From: Nyssa sinensis
Lineage: Eukaryota; Streptophyta; Magnoliopsida; Cornales; Nyssaceae
NCBI GenBank assembly: GCA_008638375.1
Contig: CM018031.1
Location: 1,220,001 to 1,284,000 of the forward strand
Direction: 5' to 3'
Length of the DNA: 64,000 nt
Of the stretch, positions 11,594 through 23,599 are shown piece after piece. The notes under the pieces are model-generated. The model saw only the letters and a program-made list of their open reading frames with translations, did not search any database and was not told where the DNA came from. A program made the translations under genes and the position numbers. Each line of letters opens with the position of its first letter. Position 1 is the first letter of the stretch.

Positions 11594-11814
11594 TTGAATA
11601 AATTATGCCTACCACTTTTAAAATTTTTGATAATTACAGTAACTTCTTTTGATATTTTTTAAATTAAATTGATTTTTTTACTTTATTTGATAATATAAAA
11701 ATATTTCTTTCAGTTAATTTTTTTTTTAAAATGATAAAAATTTTCTTATTTATTTAATTTTGTATTTTTTAATTTTAATTAAATTTTTTTCATCTTTTTT
11801 AAAATGAGTTAGTC

Positions 11815-12700
11815 AAACCCGTTTTCCAGTGCAATTTTGAGACCCTCCTTAATTCCCCATAACTCTGCAATAAGGCTGGTGATTGTGCCTGGCCTTTGAT
11901 CCATTATTTTCCCGAGCCATCCCTAAGGAGTCCGTCCATACCTGTCGGGCCTGGGTTGCCTTCGGAAGTGCAATCAGAGTCCAGCTTGATAAATCCTTGA
12001 TCAGGGAATTGCCATGCTACAAGTTTTGTGCCGGAAGGGCTACCTACATTAAGGTAGGAAAAGAAATCAGCAAGCCCTTTAGCTTGACTGGTGATTTGGG
12101 TTACAAGGGAAGCTACCACAAGACCCATCCGTTGCACGTTTTCCAGAGTTCCCAAATGCCAGTCATGAACACTTTGTCCCAATTCAGGTCACCAAATAAA
12201 CAACTAGAAGAGGTAGAGTTCACTTTGACCCAAACTTCCACTAGAGCTTAAAAGAAGGGATGCAAATTAGAAACTGGGATAAGAGATTTCCATACCTTGG
12301 TTGTCAAGTTAAAGTCTCGCAGACAATGAAAGATAGATTCGTTAGAAGTATGGCAAATAGGACAAAGAGGGTTGGATGAAATACCTCTAGAACTTCTCAT
12401 ATCATTGGTAAGTAGGCCGTCACGGATGATCAACCAAATGAAGCATTTGATGGCCTGTCTGATTTTCAGATTCCAAATCCATTCCCAATGATTCATCAGC
12501 TGATTAATCAAGGAATTAATGATCAGGTCATAAGCAAACCTGGTGGAGCAAGCATCTTTGTTGTCAAACAAATCAGCTTGTCATTAAGGTAGGCTGCTCT
12601 TGGTAAAGGCGTGGCCAAAATATTAGGAATGATATGCCGAGGGAGTGGGTTCTTATGTTATCAAAGTTCCAGTCTCATCACTCGTTAAAACATCCCTTAC
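11815..12700 (-). pseudogene. LINE remnant: zf-RVT and RNase H-like domains
   Basis: The minus strand encodes the C-terminal part of a plant LINE polyprotein in broken frames. From about 12700 to 12250 it has the reverse-transcriptase zinc-binding domain, seen as IWNLKIRQAIKCFIWL, then PLCPICHTSNESIFHCLRD and VWKSL. From about 12110 to 11815 it has an RNase H-like domain, KLDSDCTSEGNPGPTGMDG followed by LIAELWGIKEGLKIAL. The linker between them is frameshifted. The reverse transcriptase proper and the 5' part are absent. Confidence 0.82.
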
Positions 12701-12779
12701 CATCAGGTGGTGCTCTTTCGGAACACCTCCTCGTACCATTATCTTTCCCTATTCCCACATAATCTAACTTTATATATAA

Positions 12780-13740
12780 TTAGGTGATATTTGAAGTATA
12801 TGTTGGATGTTATAATGTATTTCATATAACCTATATTAGTAACTTTTATAACAAGAAGTTAGGTAAAAACATATATGTCAATATATATTTGAAATTTGCT
12901 TCAAATACATCCAACACTTTTAAGTTTGTTTAAATATATTAATTCAAACACACAAAATTTAATTTAAATTGCACATTTTTTGAACCACACTTTTCACCAC
13001 TCATCTAAACAAATTATTCTATAATTTTTTGTCAATTTTTTTTTTTTTTTTGAGTATAATGATGAAAGAAAATAAATTTTAATCAAATGTGCATTAAGTT
13101 TTGAAATTGAGTTTTAACTATGGCTTGAGAGTTATATTCTGTGGCCGTTCAATCCCAATTTCAATCTTTGATGGGAGTTCAATCCCAATTTTCTGTGAAT
13201 GTTAAAAATAAATTTAAATGTTTGTCCTAATTTTTTAAAAAAACATTATCTATAAAAAAAAATTAAAAAAAAAATAACTTGACCAATAATGGCTTTGGTA
13301 TACAAAAATAAAAATTAGGATTGACTTGACTTAAATTAGTGCATATATGATATAAATAAAATTAGTGAATATAAGTATAATGAATTTTCTCAATCCATGT
13401 TTTCACTTTTAAACAAAACAAGACAGTTTTAGCAGGACAAAGGGGACGTGACTATTGTATTTTTATTATTAATTTTTAAAAATATTTTAACAGAATATAA
13501 CGTATTTTTTTCAAATTATATATATCTATATATATATATATTTTTTTTTTGTTTTTTTTAAATTTCAATACTAACAATTTTACCTAAAAATCTTTGGACG
13601 CTCGTAGACACAAATAGGTGAATTTAGGTGCATTTATATCATAATTTATGGGAGTGAGTGCCTTTTAATTTTATATGAATTTAAATTTGAGTAAGAAAAT
13701 AATGATAAATAATTACCATCTTGGTGAGATTTTTTAACCT
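12780..13740. other. AT-rich intergenic spacer
   Basis: Low-complexity A/T sequence with a short (TA)n tract near 13520. No gene or structured element was recognised. Confidence 0.5.
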
Positions 13741-13820
13741 CCCCAACCAGTGGAGCAGGCCCTAGCCGGCGGTATTTTTCCGAATTTGTAGAGGCGGTTT
13801 TAGAAAGGCGTGATCGGATC

Positions 13821-16800
13821 TTGCGATCTGATTGGTCATCGCCTTACCAAAATTCTAGTTTGTATCCCAGTTTGCTTTCAGGGTTACGAAAAAACATTGT
13901 ATATCTGCCGAAAACGCTTGGATCCAGTCCGAATTCAAATCTGTGTGCAGGGAGTCGGGGATGGCGAGTGCCCCATTCGCTTTGTTATCCGTATCTGGTT
14001 CGAGTATGTTCCAACAAACTGTTATATCGGCCAAACCATGCTTCAGGCAATACTTTTTTTTTTTCTTTCGTTCTCCTTTACATTTGAAATATCGATTAAT
14101 TTAATTCTTGGCGAAATAGTGTGACTGAACAATGTTGTCTTTGTCAAGCCTCTGAAAATATATTTACTTGTCTTCGTTCAATTTTTTGATGTGGTTGATT
14201 CCGTCTTCATAGTTTGAATTTGAGAAAGACTCGATCACTCAGTGTCTCCTGTGATCATTCTTGCTTCGAAGTAAGTTTCCTGTCATTTCTTTTTTGTTAG
14301 ACTGTTGTTCCTCGTGTATTCATTCCCACACACTCAATCGTATGTTTAAATTCTCTTATGTAGTTGAGTTTGAGACAAATATTTGTAAATTTAATTCATA
14401 TTACTGAGAATAATAATGTATTTCGATGGAGTTTCAAAATAGTGGAAGGCTTGCTTTACATGTATGTATGTATGTATGTCTGAAGTTTCTTTAAAGAACA
14501 AGGATGCCTTCATTAGAATTGAGATCTACATTATCTAGATTTCTTTTTCTTTGGAACACCTTGAATGGATTTAGGCAGGGTGCGTATTGTTCTTGTGCAT
14601 ACATCCTTTGTATATGGGCTGTTACCCCTTTTCTGATTCTAAATTTTTTTCGGATATCTCATTAAAGTAATATTACTTGCTGGTTGAACTAACCAAGATA
14701 CTGGTTATACAAACAGATTGGAATTTAGTTTTTGTTTTGATGTTATCTTACCATCCACAGGAATCTTAATGAGTCTTTAGCATCAATGTTTTGAATGTAG
14801 AAGTCTCATTCCAATGAATCCCATTGTAGCCTTTTCAGTTATCACATTGATTTGGTTGTTGAGTTGTTGTGTAATCAGTGAAAAAATTGGTCACATCTAT
14901 CAAGCTCCACAAACTGCATTTCTTCAAATGTATTTGATACAGTAATTAGGTTTCTCAACTGGGTAAGTTGCTAAATTTGTTACTAAAACAACCCTTGTAG
15001 TTTGGCATAAACAAGTTTAGTGCCCCTCGTGTTCCTGGAGTACCTAACCCCTTATAATTTACTTGTCACTGCTTAAACCCGTGCTCTGTTATCACACATC
15101 CTCTGAGTTGCAACTGAAAATTGGTAGGAAAAGGTGATTGTTCAAACAAGATGGAAAATCATATATTTTGAGGATGTTGGAAATGCTTCGAAGAAGGCAT
15201 TTAGATTAGTCGAAAGAGGGTTGGGGGCTTTCCAGGGAGATTGCAATTTATGAAGAGGGGCTAGTTTGGTTGTTCAGTTTTCTGGGTGAGGTGTACATGG
15301 GTTAGCCATAAAAGCTAATGGAAGAGGAAGATTTGTTACTGTGGAGATCACTATTGAGATGAAGTCTTGGTCGTTTTCTTGCCGGAAATTTCTGAGGCAG
15401 GGTGGATGGAGACAGCTAAGGCTTATAGTAACTCGGAAGAGTTGACTCAGTCAAAGCTGAGAGATATTATATCTTTCCTGCAAGCTGCAGTGATGGATCG
15501 GTGGTCAGAATTTCTGGCCAAGGTTAGGAAATCTCTGACAAGGAATGGCTGTGACATTGAATTCCTGCAAAGAGAGGATGAGGTATTCGGGGAAGTGTTT
15601 AGTGGAATGATTTGGATTGTTGACTCCCCAATTCTAGATTGACCCAAGGTGGAACAGTGGGTGGATTGGAAGTTGAGGGTCTCAGCAAGGGTGAGAGTAA
15701 AAGTCCTTAATGGTACTTCGATCCTTTTTGAGTTTCCTTCTAGAGAAAAGGCAAAGAGGATTTGGGTATCCAACGAATTGGGTTTGCAATGGCCTGACAG
15801 TGTTTTTAGACTGGTGGATTTTGGTTGGCTGAGTCCTTGTTGACAATAATGGCACCTATGTATATGTTATCATTTGACTCAATCTGTTCCATTCCTTTCT
15901 TGATTTAGATATAGCGTGCATATTTTTTAACTGCTGCTACTTGCTACTTGTCTATTTCTTGCATCAGAGTACTGACTTTGTAATTATGTGCTTCACTGGT
16001 AGCTCTATGTAGCTTGTTTGTTAGAAATTGGTGAATAAAAATGAGAAGTGTTTGAAATTCTGAAACATTGTGATTTATTTCCTAAATTCCTGAAACATTG
16101 TGATTTATTTCTTTGAGGTTAGGGATGTTAGCTATCGGCCACCGGGGACCCAAATCAACCTTTTGAATGGAGTTAGTTTTTCCCTTCCCGAGAAAAGGTA
16201 CATGCACTTGTAGTCTGATTTGATTATGAATAACTATATTTTGTTGAGGACATCTAAAATGCCCAGGTGTTGGTATATTTCTTTCAACTGATCCTGCCTA
16301 GGAGTTGCCTTTGGCAAGATATCTTTGAAAACAGATTAACCTCACTATCACTTCTACTGGCATTCCTGTTGTGAAACATTTGTTATATTCTTCTGATAAT
16401 CGACTGGAATGTAATCAGATTAGATGCTTTGTCGATCCAATTGGGTCAAATGTTATTTCGAAATCTATGAGGTTGGACCCCTGGAATGTTGTACATCTTC
16501 TCTTACTCAAATTCATCTCATGTACAACATGCTGGCAGCCAACACCCCTCAATGTCTGCTTGACAGGAGCTTAGATTTGTTTATAAGAAAGGCTTTGCAT
16601 TCGTAGGATGATTTGTTGTTGTGTATTGTTGTAGTTTTGGCTTGATCTTTGGACGGAGTGGAAGTGGAAAAACTACTCTTTTGCAGGTCTTACCTCTTGA
16701 TTTGGGATGTCATGTGACATGTGAATATCTCTACCGTTCATTTCACTTTTGTTGCCTTGTTTTTACCTTAACTTGTACTTTCTTTGAATCTATCCTTTTT

Positions 16801-19800
16801 CTTTACAGCTTATTGCTGGGCTAAGCAAACCTACATCAGGTTCGATATACGTCCAAAGATATGGTAATGATGGCAATCCAAATCAGTCTCCTGAACTGTT
16901 ACCTCCAGAAAGAGTTGGGATTGTCTTTCAGTTTCCCGAGAGGTATCAACTTCTAGTTGATAAAAAGAAAGATTTTTTTTCCTTGCAATTGCTTCTTACT
17001 ACAAGAACTTTGTATAACTTGGATGCTGTAAAGTTGTAGTCATAGTAACAAAATTCTCAAATTGTTTCCAAGTTACTTGAATTTATCCCAATATTTTTAT
17101 GAAATGAACAAATCCCAAATCTAGCTTGAATATTTGAAAATTCTTGAATTATATTTGAAATCCTGAATATTATATAATTCTCATATTTTATTCTTGAAAT
17201 TCTTGATGGCAACTTATTATTTTCAACATATATCACTTCTTTACTTAAAATTTTTTCCCAAATTATTAATGATATTTTTCCGAATAACTCCTGAATTACA
17301 AATTATTGCAATGCCAAATCATTACCAAATGCAAATTTGTCCGCATGGTTCTAGTTATATCAACATAGTAACTAGTTTGTGGTAGCATTAATTTTCCATT
17401 TAATTATTTGCTTGTTGCATTTTATACCACAAAATTAAGGTAATTCACTTTCTCAATAGATCTATTGTCAATTTTTACTTTCAATTTTCATGCTTGTGAG
17501 TAAGCAGTATATCTTTGGTCTCCTGTTCATCTAATGTTGCATTGAGATTGTCATATGTAAATTAATTTTACGTGTCATATCATATTTCCTTGATTATTAT
17601 GAGAATTGAACTTCATTCTTCTTTTACTATAGGGTTTTAATTGTGCATTTTTTTTAAATATAGATGCCTCTTTTATTTATGGATCAATCTTGTTTCCTTT
17701 ACATTTTAAAATGCTGAACTTGGCTGCTCTTTTTGCTTTAGAGGGTTCGATTTTGCATGTTCTAACACAAGTGCATTCTCCAGTTTCATATTTGCATAAT
17801 TATAAAATCATGCTTCCATTTTTTTTTGGGTATAAATTTACTTATTCAACTCTTTTTGTGAATATTTGTTTGTTCGGAGTGTCTAAGATGGCATGTTGTG
17901 GCTAGGTATTTCGTGGCAGACAATGTTCTTGATGAAGTTACATTTGGGTGGCCAAGGCAAAGGGCTAGCCTTCAATTGAAAGAACAACTTGCTTCAAAAC
18001 TTCAAAGAGCTATTACTTCGGTAATTATATTCTCTCAGATTAGTCAAAGTGTCTTTTAGTATTATTGCCTCTAATTTTTAGATCCATGTTTAGGATTTAT
18101 ATGTCTTGGCTGCCTTATTGATTGTCTGTACTAGATATTAATACCACCCCTAAAGCAAATGAAACCTTTAGGTTGGTCTGCATGGAATCTCTTTGGATAA
18201 AGATCCTCACTCCCTAAGTGGTGGCTACAAACGTCGACTAGCTTTAGCAATTCAATTAGTAAGAAACTCTTAGTCTCAGTCTCTTTATATTTGTGCGTGT
18301 GTGTGTGTTTATAACTTTATATACATACATATGTATATATATATATATATATATCAATGTTTTAAAAACTGGACCGGACCAGCCAATCGGACTGGAAAAA
18401 TCGTGAACCAGTCTACAGTCCGGTTGGTTTAAAAGCTTAAAACCGCTTCAAACACAAAACTGCTTTCTTTCATAAAAAGTGGTAAAACCAGCAGTTAAAC
18501 CACCTGATTTAATTGAACCGTAACCAGTTCAATGTGAACTGTCCGGTCCATAAACAACACGGAGACACAGCATTGTTTAAAGGAAAATTCTGAAATTTTT
18601 TAACTTTAGTGCATTGAATGCACCTTAAAAGGTGCGCTTACTGTCATGGATTGTATTGTGGCAGCTAAGAGTCCTTTTATAGCCTTCATTTGCTTTCAAC
18701 TTTCCCATTACTAATCGATGTGGGACAATGGGTTGATGTTTGAGACTTTCAGAAATGGGAGTATTTTGCACTTGATCTCTTACACTTATATCCAACGTGG
18801 ACTGGAGGCAACATCATCACTCACCTAAACATTTGTTTGAATATATTTTTCAAAACTAAGAATCAAAATTTCGTTTCTTTTCCATCGAAACGGCCGAAAC
18901 GTTTCCGTTTCTCAGGGAACCAAAACGAAACACTAGTGAAATATCGAAATTCACATGTTTCTACGGAAACAAAATTCACATGTTTCCACGGAAACAATTT
19001 TGTTTCCGTGGAAACATACCGAATCAAAGGAAACATTTCTTTTATATTAATAATAATTCTAGAAGTTAGTAAAAAATAATATCCATTTATTTTTCAAGGA
19101 TTAAGACTCAAAATTAAAAGAAGATATTTCTATTATTTTTCATAAAATAATAGAAAAGTAGTAGGAAAAATAAAGTGTAGAGAAATAACTATTTTAATAC
19201 TAAGTTATTAATTTTAATAGGTTTAAATCGCTATTTGTTTTACTTTTTATTTTATATGTAACTTGTGTCAAATTATCTAATTCGTGTGGATATTACATAG
19301 TATATATCTATTATGTCATTTATCATGAATATGTTGTATATGTCCTTAAACATGCACAAATATTCAATAAATAGGCTAATTTGTATAAATAAATAAATTT
19401 TAAGTTATGTTTCCACATGTTTCCTAAACGTTTCCGAAATGTTTTCGTTTACGGACAGACCGGAACTATACATCGAAACAATATTTTGATCCTTGTTCAA
19501 AACATAACATAAAGCTGGAAAAAAAATTTTAGTAGCTACTTGTAAATTTTAAATAGAGTATCTATTATTATAAGTTTGGAATTATTAGCATTTTGTCTTT
19601 GAAGAATAAAATATTTATATTTAAATTAATTAATTTAATTTTTTAAACTTATATTTTTATATTTGAAACATTATTTTAATATAATTCTTATAACATTAAT
19701 TTAAATTAGTTAATAGCATTTTTTTTTTTTCATATTTTCAATATTTTTATATACTATTAATATTAATAATAAATATACTTATGACATAATTATGATGTCA

Positions 19801-21169
19801 TGGTTCAATTCCGGTTGGTCCGACGGTTGAACCCGTGACTCGGACTTTTTTTCGGTTCACTGAATCGTCTGGGTTTCAAAACTTTGATATAAATATATAT
19901 TTTATACACACACACACTTAAAACATTACGCTGTCATAATATTGATGCTTAAATATTTTGTTCAGTTGTTGGGTAATGACCGGACTCCCTAATGTTCATT
20001 GACTGTATTCAGGTACAAATTCCAGATTTGTTGATATTGGATGAACCTCTTGCTGGTCTTGGTACAAAGTTGCATTTTGTGCTCCTTGATCCATTTATTT
20101 TACCTTCCTGATTGTTATCTAACTTCCAAATGTGGTTCAGAAACACAAGGAATCATCGAGAGTTTATTGAGTAATTAATTATAAATGGGAATATTCTTCA
20201 ACTCTCTCATACCCAGATGCTTTCAAAACAGGAAAGTGGGTTATGGATTTTCCTTTGGGGGTGGGGGTGGTTAGCTCAAAAGGGTAGTCATTGTTGACTA
20301 CGACTGATTGACTTCGTATTGACCTCACTTCAGGGTGTTTCTAGTTTAAGTTTCCCTCTAGCTTGTAAACTTTGAAATCCAATGTGTTTGTGCAATTTCT
20401 CATCGACCATAGATTGTTTTTTCCTCTCGAGGTTTTTAGGAACTCGGTTTATATGCCTATAAGTCTATAACGGTTTTGTATCAGCACAAATCTTACCTCC
20501 TAGTGGATGTTTTGAATCTCCTCCCTCAAACTATTGAAGTATTCTCTTCTGCTACTGTAAAAATCAGATTGGAAGGCACGTGCAGATGTTGTAAAGCTGT
20601 TAAAGCATTTAAAGAAAGAACTAACTTTACTCGTTGTTAGCCATGATCTCAAGTAAGCTTTCATTTTACTTTAGGTGTTCTTCTAGCTTATTTATTTTGA
20701 ATTAAAATTGTTTATATATTTTGTTTTGATAAATGAATTAAAATTGTTTATTTGTTATTAGATTGTTATCTTGTTAGCATTTTAAGGGCCACAGTTTGTA
20801 ATCTCAAGGCCAACAATGAGATTGAGAATTCATATGGTGGCATTTAATGTCCCATAAAAATTGAATTAGTTGATTTTTTTTTTCCATGGCATTTTGGATG
20901 CTCAAGTCAGTTAATTTAAGCTTAATTGAATATTATATTTATATTTTTCTACAATCTAAATGAGTGGACCTTATCACGACTAAGAAGAATTGTGGCATTA
21001 GAATGTTGTTTTGCTAGTGTTTGTTTTCCCTTTTCTTATTTATATATGCGGTAGATTTTGCTTATGATGGAGCTATTGGTATACCTATAGAGAGCTGGCG
21101 CCTCTAGTTGATCGATCTTGGAGGATGGAAATGGGTGGAGTAATTAAGGAAGAGCCTCTACCAGTTTAA
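13821..21169 (+). CDS. ABCI11: ABC transporter I family member 11-like ATPase, plastid (ABCI11/NAP14-like)
   Basis: Nine exons: 13821-14003, 16118-16197, 16635-16686, 16809-16942, 17906-18020, 18172-18258, 20013-20061, 20568-20652 and 21091-21169. Together they are 864 nt, 287 codons plus TAA, close to the Arabidopsis protein. The product is a soluble nucleotide-binding subunit resembling the ATPase of ECF-type importers. Motifs in order are Walker A GRSGSGKTT, Q-loop IVFQFPE, signature LSGGYKRR, Walker B LLILDEP and H-loop VVSHD. The first exon is Ser/Arg-rich and poor in acidic residues, as in a chloroplast transit peptide. Exon 1 and its donor (CGA before GTATGT) are my choice, because homology there is weak. 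Exons 2-9 are firm, and all borders are GT-AG with matching phases. No lesion is seen. Introns 1 and 5 contain transposon debris. Confidence 0.88.
15300..15843 (+). pseudogene. Retroelement-like ORF fragment in ABCI11 intron 1
   Basis: A frame at 15367-15642 ends in TGA, and the same style of protein continues at 15649-15843 (SILFEFPSREKAKRIW, then LQWPDSVFRLVDFGW). It resembles the N-terminal region of retroelement-derived plant proteins with DUF4283-like domains, where a basic or aromatic strand precedes FPS-type residues. The match is by eye and weak. There is no start-to-stop gene structure, and it lies inside an intron of a functional gene. Confidence 0.35.
18355..19886. mobile_element. 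Non-autonomous DNA transposon (outer) in ABCI11 intron 5
   Basis: The left end reads CAATGTTTTAAAAACTGG and the inverted right end CAAAGTTTTGAAACCCAG. Both are followed inward by Gly/Pro-codon-like CGGACC/CGGTTGG runs typical of a common plant repeat. The flanks are AT-rich (ATATATAT left, ATATAAAT right), so an 8-bp target duplication is plausible but not decisive. The element carries no coding capacity and is itself interrupted at 18857-19495. Confidence 0.7.
18857..19495. mobile_element. hAT-type MITE nested in the outer element
   Basis: The 639-bp element has terminal inverted repeats TAAGAATCAAAATTTCGTTTC and, inverted, CAAGGATCAAAATATTGTTTC. It is bordered by an exact 8-bp duplication TTCAAAAC (18849-18856 and 19496-19503), the size made by hAT transposases. 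The ends contain repeated GTTTCC motifs in both orientations. No transposase is encoded. Confidence 0.9.
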
Positions 21170-22984
21170 TCTTCAGATTTAGACATTCAACTCCCAGTTT
21201 ATTGTTTGGTGCAAAACGAAGCATGCATCTGCAGTACCAAGATTGGGTAAGGGCCTTTTCTCTTAATGTATCATCACACCTAACATTTTTTTGTTAAACT
21301 TTTTGTGAATGAGTGAAAGTATTTGAGACAAAAATTAAAAACACTCAATGATAAATTTACTGTTTTAAGGGTGTAGATCCTTCATGGTGGTTGTTGCATG
21401 TAACCATGTTTGGTGGTTCAACTGCAGTTGACATTGGTTCTTGAGTCGTGGCTCAATGCTTGAGTTATATGTAAAATTGCTGCTATATAATTGTAAGACT
21501 TTCTGGTTTTAGTCCTTGAAAAATATATAGCTATCTAGTATTTCAATGTGCAACTCTTTTCATAATGTGTTATATGGCTTGCAAGCAGCTGCTAATCGTT
21601 CCAAAATTTGATTCTAAAATTTGAATTCGGGTGACTGATTGCACACAGGTGCTAGCACCCGACACAAATTAACAAGTCTAGTAGCGCAAGAAGAAAACAA
21701 AATGGGCATGACCTTCTTTTATGAAAATTCAGTTACTACTGTAATGTTATATTTGTCTGATAGAATAGTATTTTGTGCGCAACGAGCATGATTTAATTCT
21801 CAACAGTTCCATTGGCATCTTCAACAATTGAAATCATCCATACTATTTAGGATTAATACTGAAACTTCAATTATGAAACCAGCAACTTCAATGTTACACC
21901 TGAGGGAAATAAGAGGGATGCTTCTTTTATTTCTCTCTTTTTCACTTTTCATTGTCATTTGTCACTTTCATCACTCACTAGCTAAGACTCGCCAACGTAC
22001 AGCCTCTTACATACACCACATTAACACTTCTTACTTGGAAGGGATGAAAGCTAATGTCCAGGAATAGTGATAACCACCATAGCAGTTTCATTTGTGTTTC
22101 AGGAGATCTCCTCAAACCTGTTGGGAGATCTCTCCCATTCTCCATGTGTAGTACATGAACTTCTGCACAACTTATCGATTTGATTCCATATGTTGAGTTA
22201 TCTATATTTATTCATTAAAATGTAGGATTGATGTGGCACCTAGCTTAAAAACTTGATAATTTAAACAGTACTAGTAGTTCTGATCCATTTATTCCATGTT
22301 GTAGACATTGCAACTGGTTTGGAGAGATGCAAAGGTGTTTACCTTGTCTATGATCAAGGCAATGCATATACTATGTATGCATATGTACTTTAGTTTGCAT
22401 CAGTTTTGACCCAGTGCTCCCTGTTGTGAGTTGAAATGCTGCTGAGCCTATTAGGCACTTTGTTAATCTTTGTTCTTTTACTAAATGGGAAGATAAGGAG
22501 CACTCAAGCAGCTGCAGTCCTCCAGGACATATGATCATGTAGTGAGGAAATTTTTTACAATGACCTAACATTACTTTCTTGACATACGTCATCAAGTGTT
22601 TATAGCACTCACTACTTGTAGTGACTGGAAGTAGTCCAGTACGATAGATTTAATCTGTAGTTGTGGTCTTAGAAATTTAGAAGGATATTGTTATAATGTA
22701 AATTGATGGGATGGGAAAAAATTGCATTCCTTTGGGATTGATTTAAAATAGAAAAAAGTGGATGATGACTGGGGGAACCAATTGTGAAATCCTTGAATGG
22801 CTCAATGCTAAAAACCTTAATTTATGGTGCATCGGACCTAGTAACTGCAACAATGATAGGCAAAAGATGAAGTCAGAGGAATTATGAGTGTGTTAATGTA
22901 GGTAGATGAAAGGTTGTAACAAGCCCTCTATGTAAAGGGGCAAACTATCCATTGAGTGAGTGAGAAGAATGAGTATGAAATGAA
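21170..22984. other. Intergenic, no supported gene
   Basis: This is the downstream flank of ABCI11. It contains a 64-codon frame from an internal ATG at 21873 (the frame opens at 21828) with one hydrophobic stretch, but no recognisable family, splice partner or signal cleavage pattern. Nothing else was recognised. Confidence 0.4.
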
Positions 22985-23580
22985 ATTAAGCCTCTAATTA
23001 TCCATGTTTCCACATGCAGAAGCTCCTCCTTTCATTTTGTAGGCTACAAGTTTTAACTTGCTTCTCTTCTGGGATCTCCATGTATTAAAAAAAGTGCTCT
23101 ACTTCAACAAGCCAATCCAAGAACCTATTGATATGAAGATGACCAGTAAAAGATGAAAAATCAATCTTTATATGATAGTCCTGGGAGTTTTGTCCGCTAT
23201 AATTTCTCTCGTGGCCTCTAGGATATCTATTACGTCTAATGCCTTCTGCAAAATCCTCCCTTGAATCATCCTTGTGAGCTGGATTTTTCTATCTATATGG
23301 TGGTGCGGGAACGCCACCTACTATAGGTTAGCCACGAGGTACCTCATCGACACGAACTCTACCTTGATTATGGTTTCAGTTGCAGCCAATCCCAATTCCA
23401 ACAGGGGTTTGTTGGATCTCCTGCAATGTGCATTCAATCTAATTAATTCACCATTCTTTAAGTAAAAAAACTGCTCATAGGACCTTCACTTCACAATCTC
23501 CACGGCTACAGTGGATGCCACTATTGCCGGCATTTGCCATCGAAAACAAGATACGTCGAGGCTCTAACATTATTAGTTGA
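22985..23580 (-). pseudogene. Ty3/gypsy retrotransposon gag remnant
   Basis: Read on the minus strand from 23560 down, the frame gives RYPRGHERN, then DYHIKIDFSSFTGHL, then INRFLDWLVEVEHFF. After an in-frame stop, it gives YMEIPEEKQVK and, one base out of frame, LVAYKMKGGASA. This is the conserved N-terminal region of plant Ty3/gypsy Gag (DF-FLDW-EVER-F motif and VKLVA-L-GGA motif). It has one stop and one frameshift and lacks the zinc knuckle and pol. A GTTAGAGCC block at about 23555 on the same strand resembles a decayed Met-tRNA primer-binding site. Confidence 0.78.
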
Positions 23581-23599
23581 TGGAGCAGAAGTTAAGAAT

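Larger units (their letters stand above)
8357..11790. repeat. Segmental duplication, copy B, with insertions
   Basis: This is the counterpart of 1125-3150. Homology is continuous over 8357-9955. It is then interrupted by about 0.76 kb of unrelated sequence (9960-10715), resumes briefly at 10716-10770, and is interrupted again by about 0.66 kb of AT-rich DNA containing a Stowaway-like MITE. It continues from 11433 to about 11790. It sits upstream of the LRR remnant as copy A sits upstream of the intact CNL start. Confidence 0.85.
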
